Assembly (NCBI GenBank): GCA_016281435.1
Contig: JAEEIQ010000022.1
Coordinates: 1-8,621 of the forward strand
DNA from: Bacteroidales bacterium
GTDB lineage: Bacteria; Bacteroidota; Bacteroidia; Bacteroidales; UBA932
Direction of reading: 5' to 3'
DNA: 8,621 nucleotides
The notes below the pieces were generated by a model. The model did no database searches. It was given only the letters and a program-made list of their open reading frames with translations, and had not been told where the DNA came from. Of the stretch, positions 1 to 4,989 are shown in pieces. Both the position numbers and the translations under genes were made by a program. Numbering within the stretch: the stretch's first letter is position 1; the number at the start of each line of letters is the position of its first letter.

Positions 1-549
1 GCCGGATGGGCCCGCTTCGACCGCGGGGACGGCCGCAAGTTGAACGGAGTCAGCGTGCATACCGATCCGCAGAAGTACCGTTATGGCGTCCCTGTCGCCG
101 ACCGGGCCCGCAGCGGCGCCGCCCGCGAGGGCGACGAGTACCGCAGGATGGAGGTCAAGTACATCTGTGACCACACGGTCCTGAAGGACCCGAATGCCAG
201 AGACAACTATTGGTTCATGTGCGGGGATTTCAATTCGGTCTCGCGCGCCGACAACCACCACTACAAGCTGCCCGAGGATGCCCCGGACTTCAAGTGCCAG
301 GACTACATCGCGGACGAAACCCCGTATATCGACGTTATCCAGGCCCTTACCCCAGGAGTTTTCCAGACCTCGAACCGCGGAACCCGCCGCGGGGACTATG
401 TTTTCTGCACCCCGGGTTTGATGGCGTTCCTGAAAAATGCTTATATTGTGAACGAGAAATGGACGATCCCCGTGAAGGCCGAAGGCTCGACCGGCTTTTT
501 CAACCCTTCCGACCATCGTCCGATACTGTCTGATTTCGTGATTAAGTAA
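1..549 (+). CDS. Endonuclease/exonuclease/phosphatase family protein, C-terminal part
   Basis: The reading frame is open from the first base, so the gene begins upstream; 182 residues are visible. Three family signatures are present in the right order: GDFN (visible residues 75-78), an RRGDYVF block (129-135) matching the family's substrate/metal-binding Asp region, and SDHRP (170-174), which holds the catalytic Asp-His pair. These are hallmarks of the metal-dependent phosphodiesterase fold (DNase I, exonuclease III, sphingomyelinase, inositol phosphatase). The substrate cannot be told from this fragment. Only 5 bases separate it from a lipoprotein esterase and the next genes carry export signals, so an exported enzyme acting on extracellular nucleic acid, phospholipid or phosphorylated glycan is plausible. 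That is inference, because the N-terminus and any signal peptide lie outside the window. Confidence 0.85.
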   Translation, partial: AGWARFDRGDGRKLNGVSVHTDPQKYRYGVPVADRARSGAAREGDEYRRMEVKYICDHTVLKDPNARDNYWFMCGDFNSVSRADNHHYKLPEDAPDFKCQDYIADETPYIDVIQALTPGVFQTSNRGTRRGDYVFCTPGLMAFLKNAYIVNEKWTIPVKAEGSTGFFNPSDHRPILSDFVIK

Positions 550-554
550 GTAAA

Positions 555-1358
555 ATGAAACGTTCCGTTCTTGGCATTCTCCTTGCCGGCGCCGCGCTTG
601 CGGGGCTTCTTGCCGGATGCGGCAGCCCGAAGAAGACGGCTTCCGCCGATACCGGCTATGATGTGTACCTTCTGATAGGCCAGTCCAACATGGCGGGCCG
701 CGGCAAGATGCTGCCGCAGGATACCCTGAAGGCTATTGAAGGCGTATGGCTTCTCGGCCCGGACGACAAGCCCGTGCCGGCGAAGAATCCGCTGAACCAG
801 TATTCCACTATCCGCAAGGACATAAAGATGCAGCAGATTTGCCCCGGGACGGCTTTTTCGCAGACCATGCGTGCAAAGCGCGACCGCGACATCCTCATAG
901 TCATGAACGCGCGCGGGGGCACGACCCTCGACCAGTGGGTGGAGGGCACCGAGTACTATTCCGAGGCGGTGAGGCGTACCCTCGAGGGTATGAAGTACGG
1001 CACTCTCCGCGGCATTCTCTGGCATCAGGGATGCGGGGACAGTTCTCCGGCCAAGGTGGCGGTCTATATGGACAAGCTTTCCGGTATGGTGTCGGCCCTC
1101 CGCCGCGACCTTGGGGTGGGGAATTCCGTCCCGTTCATCGCCGGGGAACTGGCCTACTGGCGCAAGTCTTCCCCTGCATTCAATGAGATGATCCACGGCA
1201 TATCGTCGAAGATCCCGAACTCATCGTGGGTGTCCGCAGAGGGTTGCACCTGGCTGAAAGGCGAGAAGGACCCCCACTTCGGCCGTGACGGCCAGCTGCT
1301 TCTCGGTCAGCGTTATGCCGAGGAGATGTTGAAATTCTACAAGAAAAAGAAAAAATGA
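555..1358 (+). CDS. SASA-domain (sialate O-acetylesterase-like) carbohydrate esterase lipoprotein
   Basis: A 267-residue protein with a lipoprotein signal peptide: MKR, then a hydrophobic stretch and the lipobox LAGC, with the lipidated Cys at residue 22. The mature part starts with IGQSNMAGRG (residues 41-50), whose Ser44 is the expected nucleophile of the SASA / carbohydrate esterase family 6 SGNH-like hydrolases. WHQG follows at 156-159, and the Asp-x-His pair is in DPHF (Asp239, His241), so the catalytic set looks complete. Family members remove O-acetyl groups from sialic acid or xylan; the substrate cannot be chosen here. After WHQG the family usually has Glu/Asn-Asp or Glu/Ser-Asp, but this protein has CGD. 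The C-terminus is a run of five Lys encoded by an A-rich stretch that also forms the initiation region of the next gene, whose ATG overlaps this stop. It is probably cotranscribed with both neighbours. Confidence 0.88.
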   Translation: MKRSVLGILLAGAALAGLLAGCGSPKKTASADTGYDVYLLIGQSNMAGRGKMLPQDTLKAIEGVWLLGPDDKPVPAKNPLNQYSTIRKDIKMQQICPGTAFSQTMRAKRDRDILIVMNARGGTTLDQWVEGTEYYSEAVRRTLEGMKYGTLRGILWHQGCGDSSPAKVAVYMDKLSGMVSALRRDLGVGNSVPFIAGELAYWRKSSPAFNEMIHGISSKIPNSSWVSAEGCTWLKGEKDPHFGRDGQLLLGQRYAEEMLKFYKKKKK

Positions 1359-2116
1359 GAATACCGTTTGCCATAGCCGCATGTCTTCTGGCCGCTGCTG
1401 TGAGCGTGCCTGTGGATGCGGCCAAACCGAAAAAGAACAAGGATTTCACCGCTTCGGCTCCCGAGGTGAAGGGAGTGTGGAAGGCGGGCGAACAGATATC
1501 CTTTTTCAACGGCGTCAGCCCCGAGGGAGCGGTTTATACCTGCAAGGAGCTCGGCTTCACGACTCCGCTTCAGGGAAAGGGCGCTGCGACTACCGAGGAC
1601 GGGTTCTGGTGCGCCGTATACCCGGCCTCATGCATGAGGATGTGGACTGCCAAGAATGCCCATCTGCTGATACCCCGCGAGCAGACCGCCCGCAAGGACG
1701 GCTATCCCGAAGACGGGATGCTGTTGTCGGCGTGCTCCGAGAGCCGGGCAGCAGAGTTTCAGCCGGTCATGGGTTACGTGAAATTCACCGTGGACGAAAA
1801 CTCTCCCGCGACGGTGGCCGTTGCGGTCCGGGCCGACAAGTACATTGCCGGCACCTTCAAGGTCCGGATGAACGAGCCCGCGATGAGGGTCGAACTTGAC
1901 ACCGGCGGCCCCCGCTGGCACGATGTCCTGCTGAAGAGCCCTGGTGCGGCCCCACTTGCCCCCGGTACGTATTACGTCGGTCTTTTTGCCCGCGTCTTGC
2001 CGGATGGTCTCACGCTCGAACGGTACGCTCCGGACGGAACGTCCGTGCAGGTGCCTCTGCCCGGGAAGATAACTCTTCAGAAAGGAATGGCTTTCGACGC
2101 CGGAGTGATCCGCTAG
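1355..2116 (+). CDS. Secreted protein of unknown function, fimbrillin-like (G3)
   Basis: A 253-residue protein with an N-terminal signal peptide; likely cleavage is after Ala22 (VPVDA|A). The mature protein begins with a Lys-rich patch. I do not recognise a named family with certainty. The pattern WKAGEQISFF (42-51), a short Tyr-containing segment, an aromatic-Ala-Val-Tyr-Pro block (85-90) and, later, LLKSPGAAPLAPGTYYVGLF (192-211) resembles the beta-sandwich domains of fimbrillin-like and cell-surface adhesin proteins of Bacteroidales. No catalytic motif is visible. The ATG overlaps the upstream TGA (ATGA), so translation is probably coupled to the esterase gene. The 3' end is duplicated downstream: its last 30 residues align with the reading frame ending at 3130, and 22 bases are identical. 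Its TAG overlaps the antisense stop of a scrap of the TPR gene. An accessory binding protein for the enzymes before it is possible but unproven. Confidence 0.7.
   Translation: MRIPFAIAACLLAAAVSVPVDAAKPKKNKDFTASAPEVKGVWKAGEQISFFNGVSPEGAVYTCKELGFTTPLQGKGAATTEDGFWCAVYPASCMRMWTAKNAHLLIPREQTARKDGYPEDGMLLSACSESRAAEFQPVMGYVKFTVDENSPATVAVAVRADKYIAGTFKVRMNEPAMRVELDTGGPRWHDVLLKSPGAAPLAPGTYYVGLFARVLPDGLTLERYAPDGTSVQVPLPGKITLQKGMAFDAGVIR
2093..2114 (+). repeat. Direct repeat, copy 1 (22 identical bases; includes ATCCGCT)
   Basis: These bases encode the FDAGVIR end of G3 and are identical over 22 positions to 3107-3128. The last seven, ATCCGCT at 2108-2114, recur at 3122-3128 and 3909-3915. Copies 1 and 2 bracket the higBA block; recombination between them would remove 1,014 bases while keeping the coding end of G3. 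Confidence 0.9.
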
Positions 2117-2176
2117 AACTTCGCCGCAGGCTCGACGTAGCCTTCAGCTCTGGCTTTGAGGCGGAGTTGGAAAATG
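2113..2176 (-). pseudogene. Decayed scrap of the TPR-protein gene (T')
   Basis: Read on the minus strand, this stretch encodes KARAEGYVEP followed by AAKF and a stop. It matches KARAEGYVEP (residues 133-142) of the intact TPR protein at 3914-4492; 2132-2145 and 4071-4084 are 14 identical bases. A one-base deletion near 2157 breaks the frame: past it, FSNSA aligns with FSNFA (127-131) of the intact protein. The terminal AAKF-stop resembles the intact protein's AEKL-stop, and both stops fall on the CTA of ATCCGCTA, so about 45 codons between the two blocks appear to be missing. Similarity fades just before the higA stop at 2184. It is best read as a frameshifted, internally deleted duplicate and not a functional gene. 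Confidence 0.78.
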
Positions 2177-2183
2177 AAGCAAG

Positions 2184-2549
2184 TCAAATGCCTAATAGCA
2201 CTGCCGGAGCTATCCCGAGCGCAGAGCAGAGCAGGCGTGCAATCCTGAGGGTAGGTTCAGCCCTGCCTGTCACATAATCGTTGATACGGGAAGGACTCAC
2301 CCCGATTTCTGCCGCCAGTTGCTTTTGCGTCAGGCCTTTTTCTTCCAGGGACGCCTGTATCAGCTCGCCTGTCGAAGGCTTGTCAATAGGGAAGTGCTTT
2401 TTTTCATACTCAATCACGATGTCTGACATGATTGCAAGCTCAGCCGCTTCCGGACAGGATGCGGGACTTTCGTCCCCCACGATGGGAAGGAGATCCTCTA
2501 TACGCTTGAGCGCATATTCATATTTGATTTTTTCCAAATCTTGTTTCAT
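2184..2549 (-). CDS. higA: HigA-type antitoxin, XRE-family helix-turn-helix
   Basis: A 121-residue protein. The C-terminal half (about 62-118) is an XRE/Cro-CI helix-turn-helix domain: GLTQKQLAAEIGVSPSRIN (72-90), then DYVTGRAEPTLRIARLLCSALGI. The N-terminal 60 residues are acidic and probably neutralise the toxin, as in HigA proteins that follow their toxin gene. The ATG overlaps the higB TGA (ATGA), so translation is coupled. The antitoxin should bind HigB, block its mRNA cleavage and repress the higBA promoter. The gene is convergent with G3 and ends 67 bases beyond it. Base composition is more AT-rich than in the flanking core genes, consistent with acquisition. Confidence 0.88.
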   Translation of the reverse strand: MKQDLEKIKYEYALKRIEDLLPIVGDESPASCPEAAELAIMSDIVIEYEKKHFPIDKPSTGELIQASLEEKGLTQKQLAAEIGVSPSRINDYVTGRAEPTLRIARLLCSALGIAPAVLLGI

Positions 2550-2845
2550 ATTGTTCTCGCGTCTATTTTGTCATATTCTTCGTGCGTCCCGACAAAACGT
2601 ACATACACGAATCCCATCACGAATTTTATTACAGATACTATCCTATACGAATTGCCTTTTATGTTGAACACATAATGCTGGTTCCCCACCGAATCAACAG
2701 ATCCGAAATCCTTCTTTACGTCGGAGAAGGATTTCCAATCCGCTTCTTCCGTTATTTTGTACCATCGCTCTAGCGGAACTCTGGAATCTTCCCTTCCCGG
2801 CGATTCGAAGCAAGCCTTAAGCATTCTGTGCGAAACGACTCTCAT
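2546..2845 (-). CDS. higB: HigB-type toxin, ribosome-dependent mRNA interferase
   Basis: A 99-residue protein of the HigB toxin family (RelE-like fold). Seen directly: the N-terminal pattern MRVVSHRMLK followed by PLERWYKI (24-31), the core YVFNIKGNSYRIV (58-70), and the C-terminal VRFVGTHEEYDKID (82-95), where the GTHxEYD block carries the conserved His88 and acidic residues. Family members cleave translated mRNAs on the ribosome. Length is normal and no frame break is seen, so the toxin is probably intact. The toxin gene precedes the antitoxin gene, which is typical of higBA. The chosen ATG matches the usual family N-terminus and lies only 6 bases from a -7 promoter element, suggesting a leaderless transcript. 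Confidence 0.9.
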   Translation of the reverse strand: MRVVSHRMLKACFESPGREDSRVPLERWYKITEEADWKSFSDVKKDFGSVDSVGNQHYVFNIKGNSYRIVSVIKFVMGFVYVRFVGTHEEYDKIDARTI

Positions 2846-3001
2846 TGTTGCAAAGATATGATTTAAATTTGAAAAACAATATTTTTTGTTGTACTAATCT
2901 TGAAATAGGGGATTATCATGTCCGATCAGGCCATAAAGATTACCTGAATGGTTTAAAGATAAGTAGAAAACATTCGTCGTCCTATATGAGACCTGTAGTC
3001 T
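2846..3001. other. AT-rich spacer between higB and the G3-like scrap
   Basis: This spacer is clearly AT-richer than the flanking genes (2881-2940 contains 20 G or C in 60). Apart from the higBA promoter at its left edge I see nothing in it: no recognisable protein in any frame, no tRNA-like structure, no strong hairpin and no transposon end. A 61-codon plus-strand frame crossing it (2845-3030) resembles no family and has no visible promoter. Confidence 0.6.
2851..2879 (-). promoter_or_regulatory. Candidate higBA promoter
   Basis: On the minus strand TATCTTTG (2858-2851) matches the Bacteroidota -7 consensus TAnnTTTG exactly, and a TTG (2879-2877) lies 18 bases upstream as a -33 element. Only five bases separate the -7 element from the higB ATG, so the transcript should begin at or within a base or two of the start codon. 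A weak inverted repeat, AACAA-N6-TTGTT (2875-2890), overlaps the -33 region and could be an operator, but it is too short to be sure. Confidence 0.6.
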
Positions 3002-3130
3002 ATGATTATTTACTTTATTTTAGGATATAATTGCGCAGGATACCCGGACGTGTCGGTCTCGTCCAGGGAAATTCCAGACAAGATCTTGTTGAAGAAGGGC
3101 GAGTCCTTCGACGCCGGAGTGATCCGCTGA
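3002..3130 (+). pseudogene. Scrap of a G3-like gene, 3' end only
   Basis: From 3038 the frame reads GYPDVSV, then IPDKILLKKGESFDAGVIR and a TGA. It aligns with the last 31 residues of G3 (RYAPDGTSV, then LPGKITLQKGMAFDAGVIR) with a single gap; FDAGVIR is identical in protein and DNA. The part before FDAGVIR has diverged, so it comes from an old paralogue and not a recent copy. The frame can be opened at an ATG at 3002, giving 42 codons, but residues before 3038 are AT-rich and do not match G3, and the signal peptide and body are missing. It is therefore read as a remnant, although expression of a short peptide cannot be excluded. Confidence 0.75.
3107..3128 (+). repeat. Direct repeat, copy 2 (22 identical bases; includes ATCCGCT)
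   Basis: Identical to 2093-2114 over 22 bases. Its ATCCGCT (3122-3128) is also the left member of a pair with 3909-3915 that brackets the RHH-PIN module. Confidence 0.9.
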
Positions 3131-3141
3131 TTCAATTGATT

Positions 3142-3189
3142 CTTGCATTTTTCCCGGCTGGTGATTACATTTGCGAAAAAATGTAATCA
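3142..3189 (+). promoter_or_regulatory. Promoter and operator of the RHH-PIN module
   Basis: TACATTTG (3166-3173) matches the -7 consensus TAnnTTTG, and CTTG (3142-3145) lies 20 bases upstream as the -33 element. Superimposed is an 11-base perfect inverted repeat, TGATTACATTT (3162-3172) and AAATGTAATCA (3179-3189), with a six-base spacer. It covers the -7 element and the expected transcription start and stops 4 bases before the antitoxin ATG. Ribbon-helix-helix antitoxins bind such palindromes to repress their own operons, so this is the likely autoregulatory operator. The same repeat could also fold in the mRNA next to the start codon. Confidence 0.75.
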
Positions 3190-3193
3190 GATT

Positions 3194-3475
3194 ATGCCGA
3201 CAGTCCAACGTATACAAACGGTGATACGCCTGAATCCGGACGTAATGTCAAGGGTGAAGCGTCAGGCGAAAAGAGAAAATATTTCTTTTAACAGTTTTGT
3301 GGAGAAGGTCTTGGAAAGGGCAGCGACCCCTTCTTTCCCAGAGTTGCCGCAAGATTTCAAGATATCTGAAGAGATAAGGAGCATGGCTCGTTTCGAAATG
3401 CCTGAAGAGTCAGCTGAACTCCTTGAGAAGGACCCTAAATTCGCTTATCTGTATGAAAAGTATGGAAGGGTTTAA
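3194..3475 (+). CDS. Ribbon-helix-helix antitoxin of a PIN toxin
   Basis: A 93-residue protein. Residues 4-43 fit a ribbon-helix-helix DNA-binding domain: a short strand QTVIRL (8-13), helix NPDVMSRVKRQAKREN (14-29) and helix SFNSFVEKVLERA (31-43). The rest (44-93) is acidic and probably wraps the toxin, as in VapB-type antitoxins. The ATG at 3194 is preferred to an in-frame ATG at 3143: the family domain starts right after it, and the earlier start would fall before the expected transcription start. The last 14 bases overlap the PIN gene, giving the usual coupled antitoxin-toxin order. No specific antitoxin family is assigned. Confidence 0.8.
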   Translation: MPTVQRIQTVIRLNPDVMSRVKRQAKRENISFNSFVEKVLERAATPSFPELPQDFKISEEIRSMARFEMPEESAELLEKDPKFAYLYEKYGRV

Positions 3476-3908
3476 ACTGCGCTGTTTCCTTGACACAAAC
3501 GTTCTCCTGGATTCTTTGGTGGCTGGCCGTCCTTGCACTGAGTCATCCCAGATAATACTTCAACTGGCGAAAAATGGTCAGATAGAAGTTTTCCTGTCTG
3601 TCCAAAGCATCCTTGATGCAGCCTACATACTCTCGCGAGGCCATCGTTATTCAAGAGACAAGTTCAACACGGAAGTTGTAAAGTTGATGTCATATGTGAA
3701 CATAGTCAGTTCGGATTTGAGTGATTTATGCGGTGCTATCAAACACGATAAGGGCGATCTTGAAGATGATGTCATATTTGAATGTGCAGATTCCAAAACC
3801 TGCGATTTCCTCATCACTTCCGACAGTTTATTTGCAGGCTTTCACAAGTCTGCCTCCCTTGAAATTATTGATCCGAAGGGTTTTGTCTCCAGAATGCTGA
3901 AGGCATGA
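3462..3908 (+). CDS. PIN-domain toxin (VapC-like ribonuclease)
   Basis: A 148-residue protein spanning a whole PIN domain. Seen: FLDTNVLLD (9-17) with the first catalytic Asp at 11; the central SVQSILDAAYILSR (46-59), with Asp52 where many PIN proteins have an acidic or Asn residue; DLEDDV (99-104) with the next acidic cluster; and LITSD (117-121) near the C-terminal end of the active site. PIN toxins are metal-dependent RNases that cut tRNA, rRNA or mRNA. The start overlaps the antitoxin by 14 bases; an in-frame ATG at 3453 is an alternative. The gene stops 5 bases before the stop of the convergent TPR gene, exactly at an ATCCGCT repeat. It appears intact. Composition is AT-richer than the core genes (3601-3660 is 29 of 60 G or C). 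Confidence 0.87.
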   Translation: MEGFKLRCFLDTNVLLDSLVAGRPCTESSQIILQLAKNGQIEVFLSVQSILDAAYILSRGHRYSRDKFNTEVVKLMSYVNIVSSDLSDLCGAIKHDKGDLEDDVIFECADSKTCDFLITSDSLFAGFHKSASLEIIDPKGFVSRMLKA

Positions 3909-3915
3909 ATCCGCT
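3909..3915 (+). repeat. ATCCGCT repeat, copy 3
   Basis: The heptamer lies directly after the PIN gene stop and inside the end of the convergent TPR gene, whose stop is the CTA of ATCCGCTA. At 2108-2115 the same octamer holds the stop of the T' scrap in the same register. With 3122-3128 it brackets the RHH-PIN module as a short direct repeat. Confidence 0.75.
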
Positions 3916-4492
3916 ATAGTTTTTCCGCAATGGAATTGTAGTACTCGCTCCTGGAAGGATCCATCTGGGCCAGGCGCGAGTATATTTTTTTCGCTTCCTG
4001 CGGGTATCCCTGCTCGGCGTAGATCTGGGCCAGGGCTTCCGTGCAGAGGTCGAAGTCCTCGTCTACCGGTTCGACGTAGCCTTCCGCCCTTGCTTTCGAC
4101 GCGAAATTGGAGAAGATGTTGTCGCTGCTGCGGCGCACCCTCTCGTATTGGTCCTGCGTGAAATAGTCCCCGCCGACGACGACTATCCTCCGGCCCTGCT
4201 GCCCGGATTCGGGCGCCGGGCTCTCTTTCTCCGGCAGATAGGCTTTGAGCAGGCTCTGGATGTCCTTGTCGGAGTAATCGGCCGATCCCGATGTGCGGAC
4301 CAGGTCCCCGACCATCTTCCTGGACGGGACGTACAGGGCCGCAGCAGCGAACTGCCCGTCGCCCCAGTCGCCGCCCATCGCGGCCATCCTGCTGCAGAGC
4401 TCCTTCCTTGCGCCTCCGTACCAGGGGTACAGGTTGACGACCCCGACCAGTTCGTCGAGGTTCAGCGTCTTGATGTCTATAGTGCCTACCAT
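3914..4492 (-). CDS. Small TPR-containing protein of the lptE operon (T)
   Basis: A 192-residue protein without a signal peptide, so probably cytoplasmic. The C-terminal 45 residues (about 148-192, from LCTEALAQIYAEQGYPQEAKKIYSRLAQMDP to the end) fit a tetratricopeptide-like helical pair. The middle (85-105) is Pro/Glu/Gln-rich and likely a linker; the N-terminus is predicted only as helical and is not recognised. The ATG overlaps the end of lptE by 7 bases. From recall, Bacteroidales often carry such a TPR protein after lptE and before secG; its function is unknown and protein-protein interaction is the safe guess. The segment 127-142 is duplicated as a scrap at 2113-2176. Its 3' end marks the border of the toxin-antitoxin island. 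Confidence 0.78.
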   Translation of the reverse strand: MVGTIDIKTLNLDELVGVVNLYPWYGGARKELCSRMAAMGGDWGDGQFAAAALYVPSRKMVGDLVRTSGSADYSDKDIQSLLKAYLPEKESPAPESGQQGRRIVVVGGDYFTQDQYERVRRSSDNIFSNFASKARAEGYVEPVDEDFDLCTEALAQIYAEQGYPQEAKKIYSRLAQMDPSRSEYYNSIAEKL

Positions 4493-4989
4493 TGCGCGAC
4501 GGTTGCGTTGAATACGTCTTCTATGAGTTTCTCGATTATTTCCGCGCAGAGGGAGGACTCGACGGCCTCGAGGGCCTGGTTGGAGTCGAAATCCGAATAT
4601 GCGGAGAAACTCTTGTTCTCGAATCCGCTCTCGGGGTTCTTGCGGTTGATGTAGTCGATCTTGATTGTCACCGTGAGGCGGTTGAGGGCCGCGAACTCCC
4701 CGGCCGTGATGGCCTGGGCGCGCACGTCATACCCGGTCACCGTGCCGACGATCTCGAGGTCCCCGTCGACATCCACCTGCTCGAGCCTCGTCATGCGGCG
4801 GAACTTGTTGCGAAGGGCCTCGGTCAGGTCGTTGCTGAGCGAAGGATTGACCTTCAGGGCCTTGTAGTCGAAGTAGTTGATCGTGACCGTCTTCTCGTCC
4901 GGCTGGATCGATGTGCCTGAAAAGGAATAAATCCCGCAGGAGACCAGCAGGGGAAGCAGCATGGCGAGTATGAGGGACTTCCGTATCAT
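4486..4989 (-). CDS. lptE: LptE-family lipoprotein, LPS transport to the outer membrane
   Basis: A 167-residue lipoprotein: signal peptide MIRKSLILAMLLPLLVSC with Cys18 as the lipid attachment site, then GIYSFSGTSI, the characteristic start of Bacteroidales LptE-family proteins. The sequence continues with TINYFDYKAL, a conserved NDLTEALRNKFR helix (54-65), LTVTIKIDYINRKNPE, ENKSFSAYSDFDS and the C-terminal NATVAQW. The family partners the LptD beta-barrel and helps insert LPS into the outer leaflet; this role is known for proteobacterial LptE and inferred here. The ATG overlaps the stop of the sigma-54 activator by 4 bases and its own stop overlaps the next gene by 7, so the three genes form one coupled operon. 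No lesion is visible. Confidence 0.9.
   Translation of the reverse strand: MIRKSLILAMLLPLLVSCGIYSFSGTSIQPDEKTVTINYFDYKALKVNPSLSNDLTEALRNKFRRMTRLEQVDVDGDLEIVGTVTGYDVRAQAITAGEFAALNRLTVTIKIDYINRKNPESGFENKSFSAYSDFDSNQALEAVESSLCAEIIEKLIEDVFNATVAQW

Noticed and set aside
1916..1931. TGGCAC followed by TGC, resembling a sigma-54 -24/-12 promoter
   Set aside because: GG and GC are separated by 11 bases, one more than the consensus 10, the -12 half is poor, and it lies inside the G3 coding region with no gene start just downstream.
2281..2667. 128-codon plus-strand frame across higA and the end of higB
   Set aside because: It is antisense to two well-recognised genes, has no promoter and its translation shows no domain.
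2845..3030. 61-codon plus-strand frame in the AT-rich spacer
   Set aside because: It has no family resemblance, no promoter of its own is visible on this strand, and its reading frame differs from that of the G3-like scrap it overlaps.
3143..3193. Upstream ATG extending the RHH antitoxin by 17 residues
   Set aside because: It would place the start before the predicted transcription start and inside the promoter/operator; the RHH domain begins right after the ATG at 3194.
3525..3538. TGGC with TTGCA, a second sigma-54-like site
   Set aside because: The spacing is two bases too short and it lies inside the PIN toxin coding sequence.
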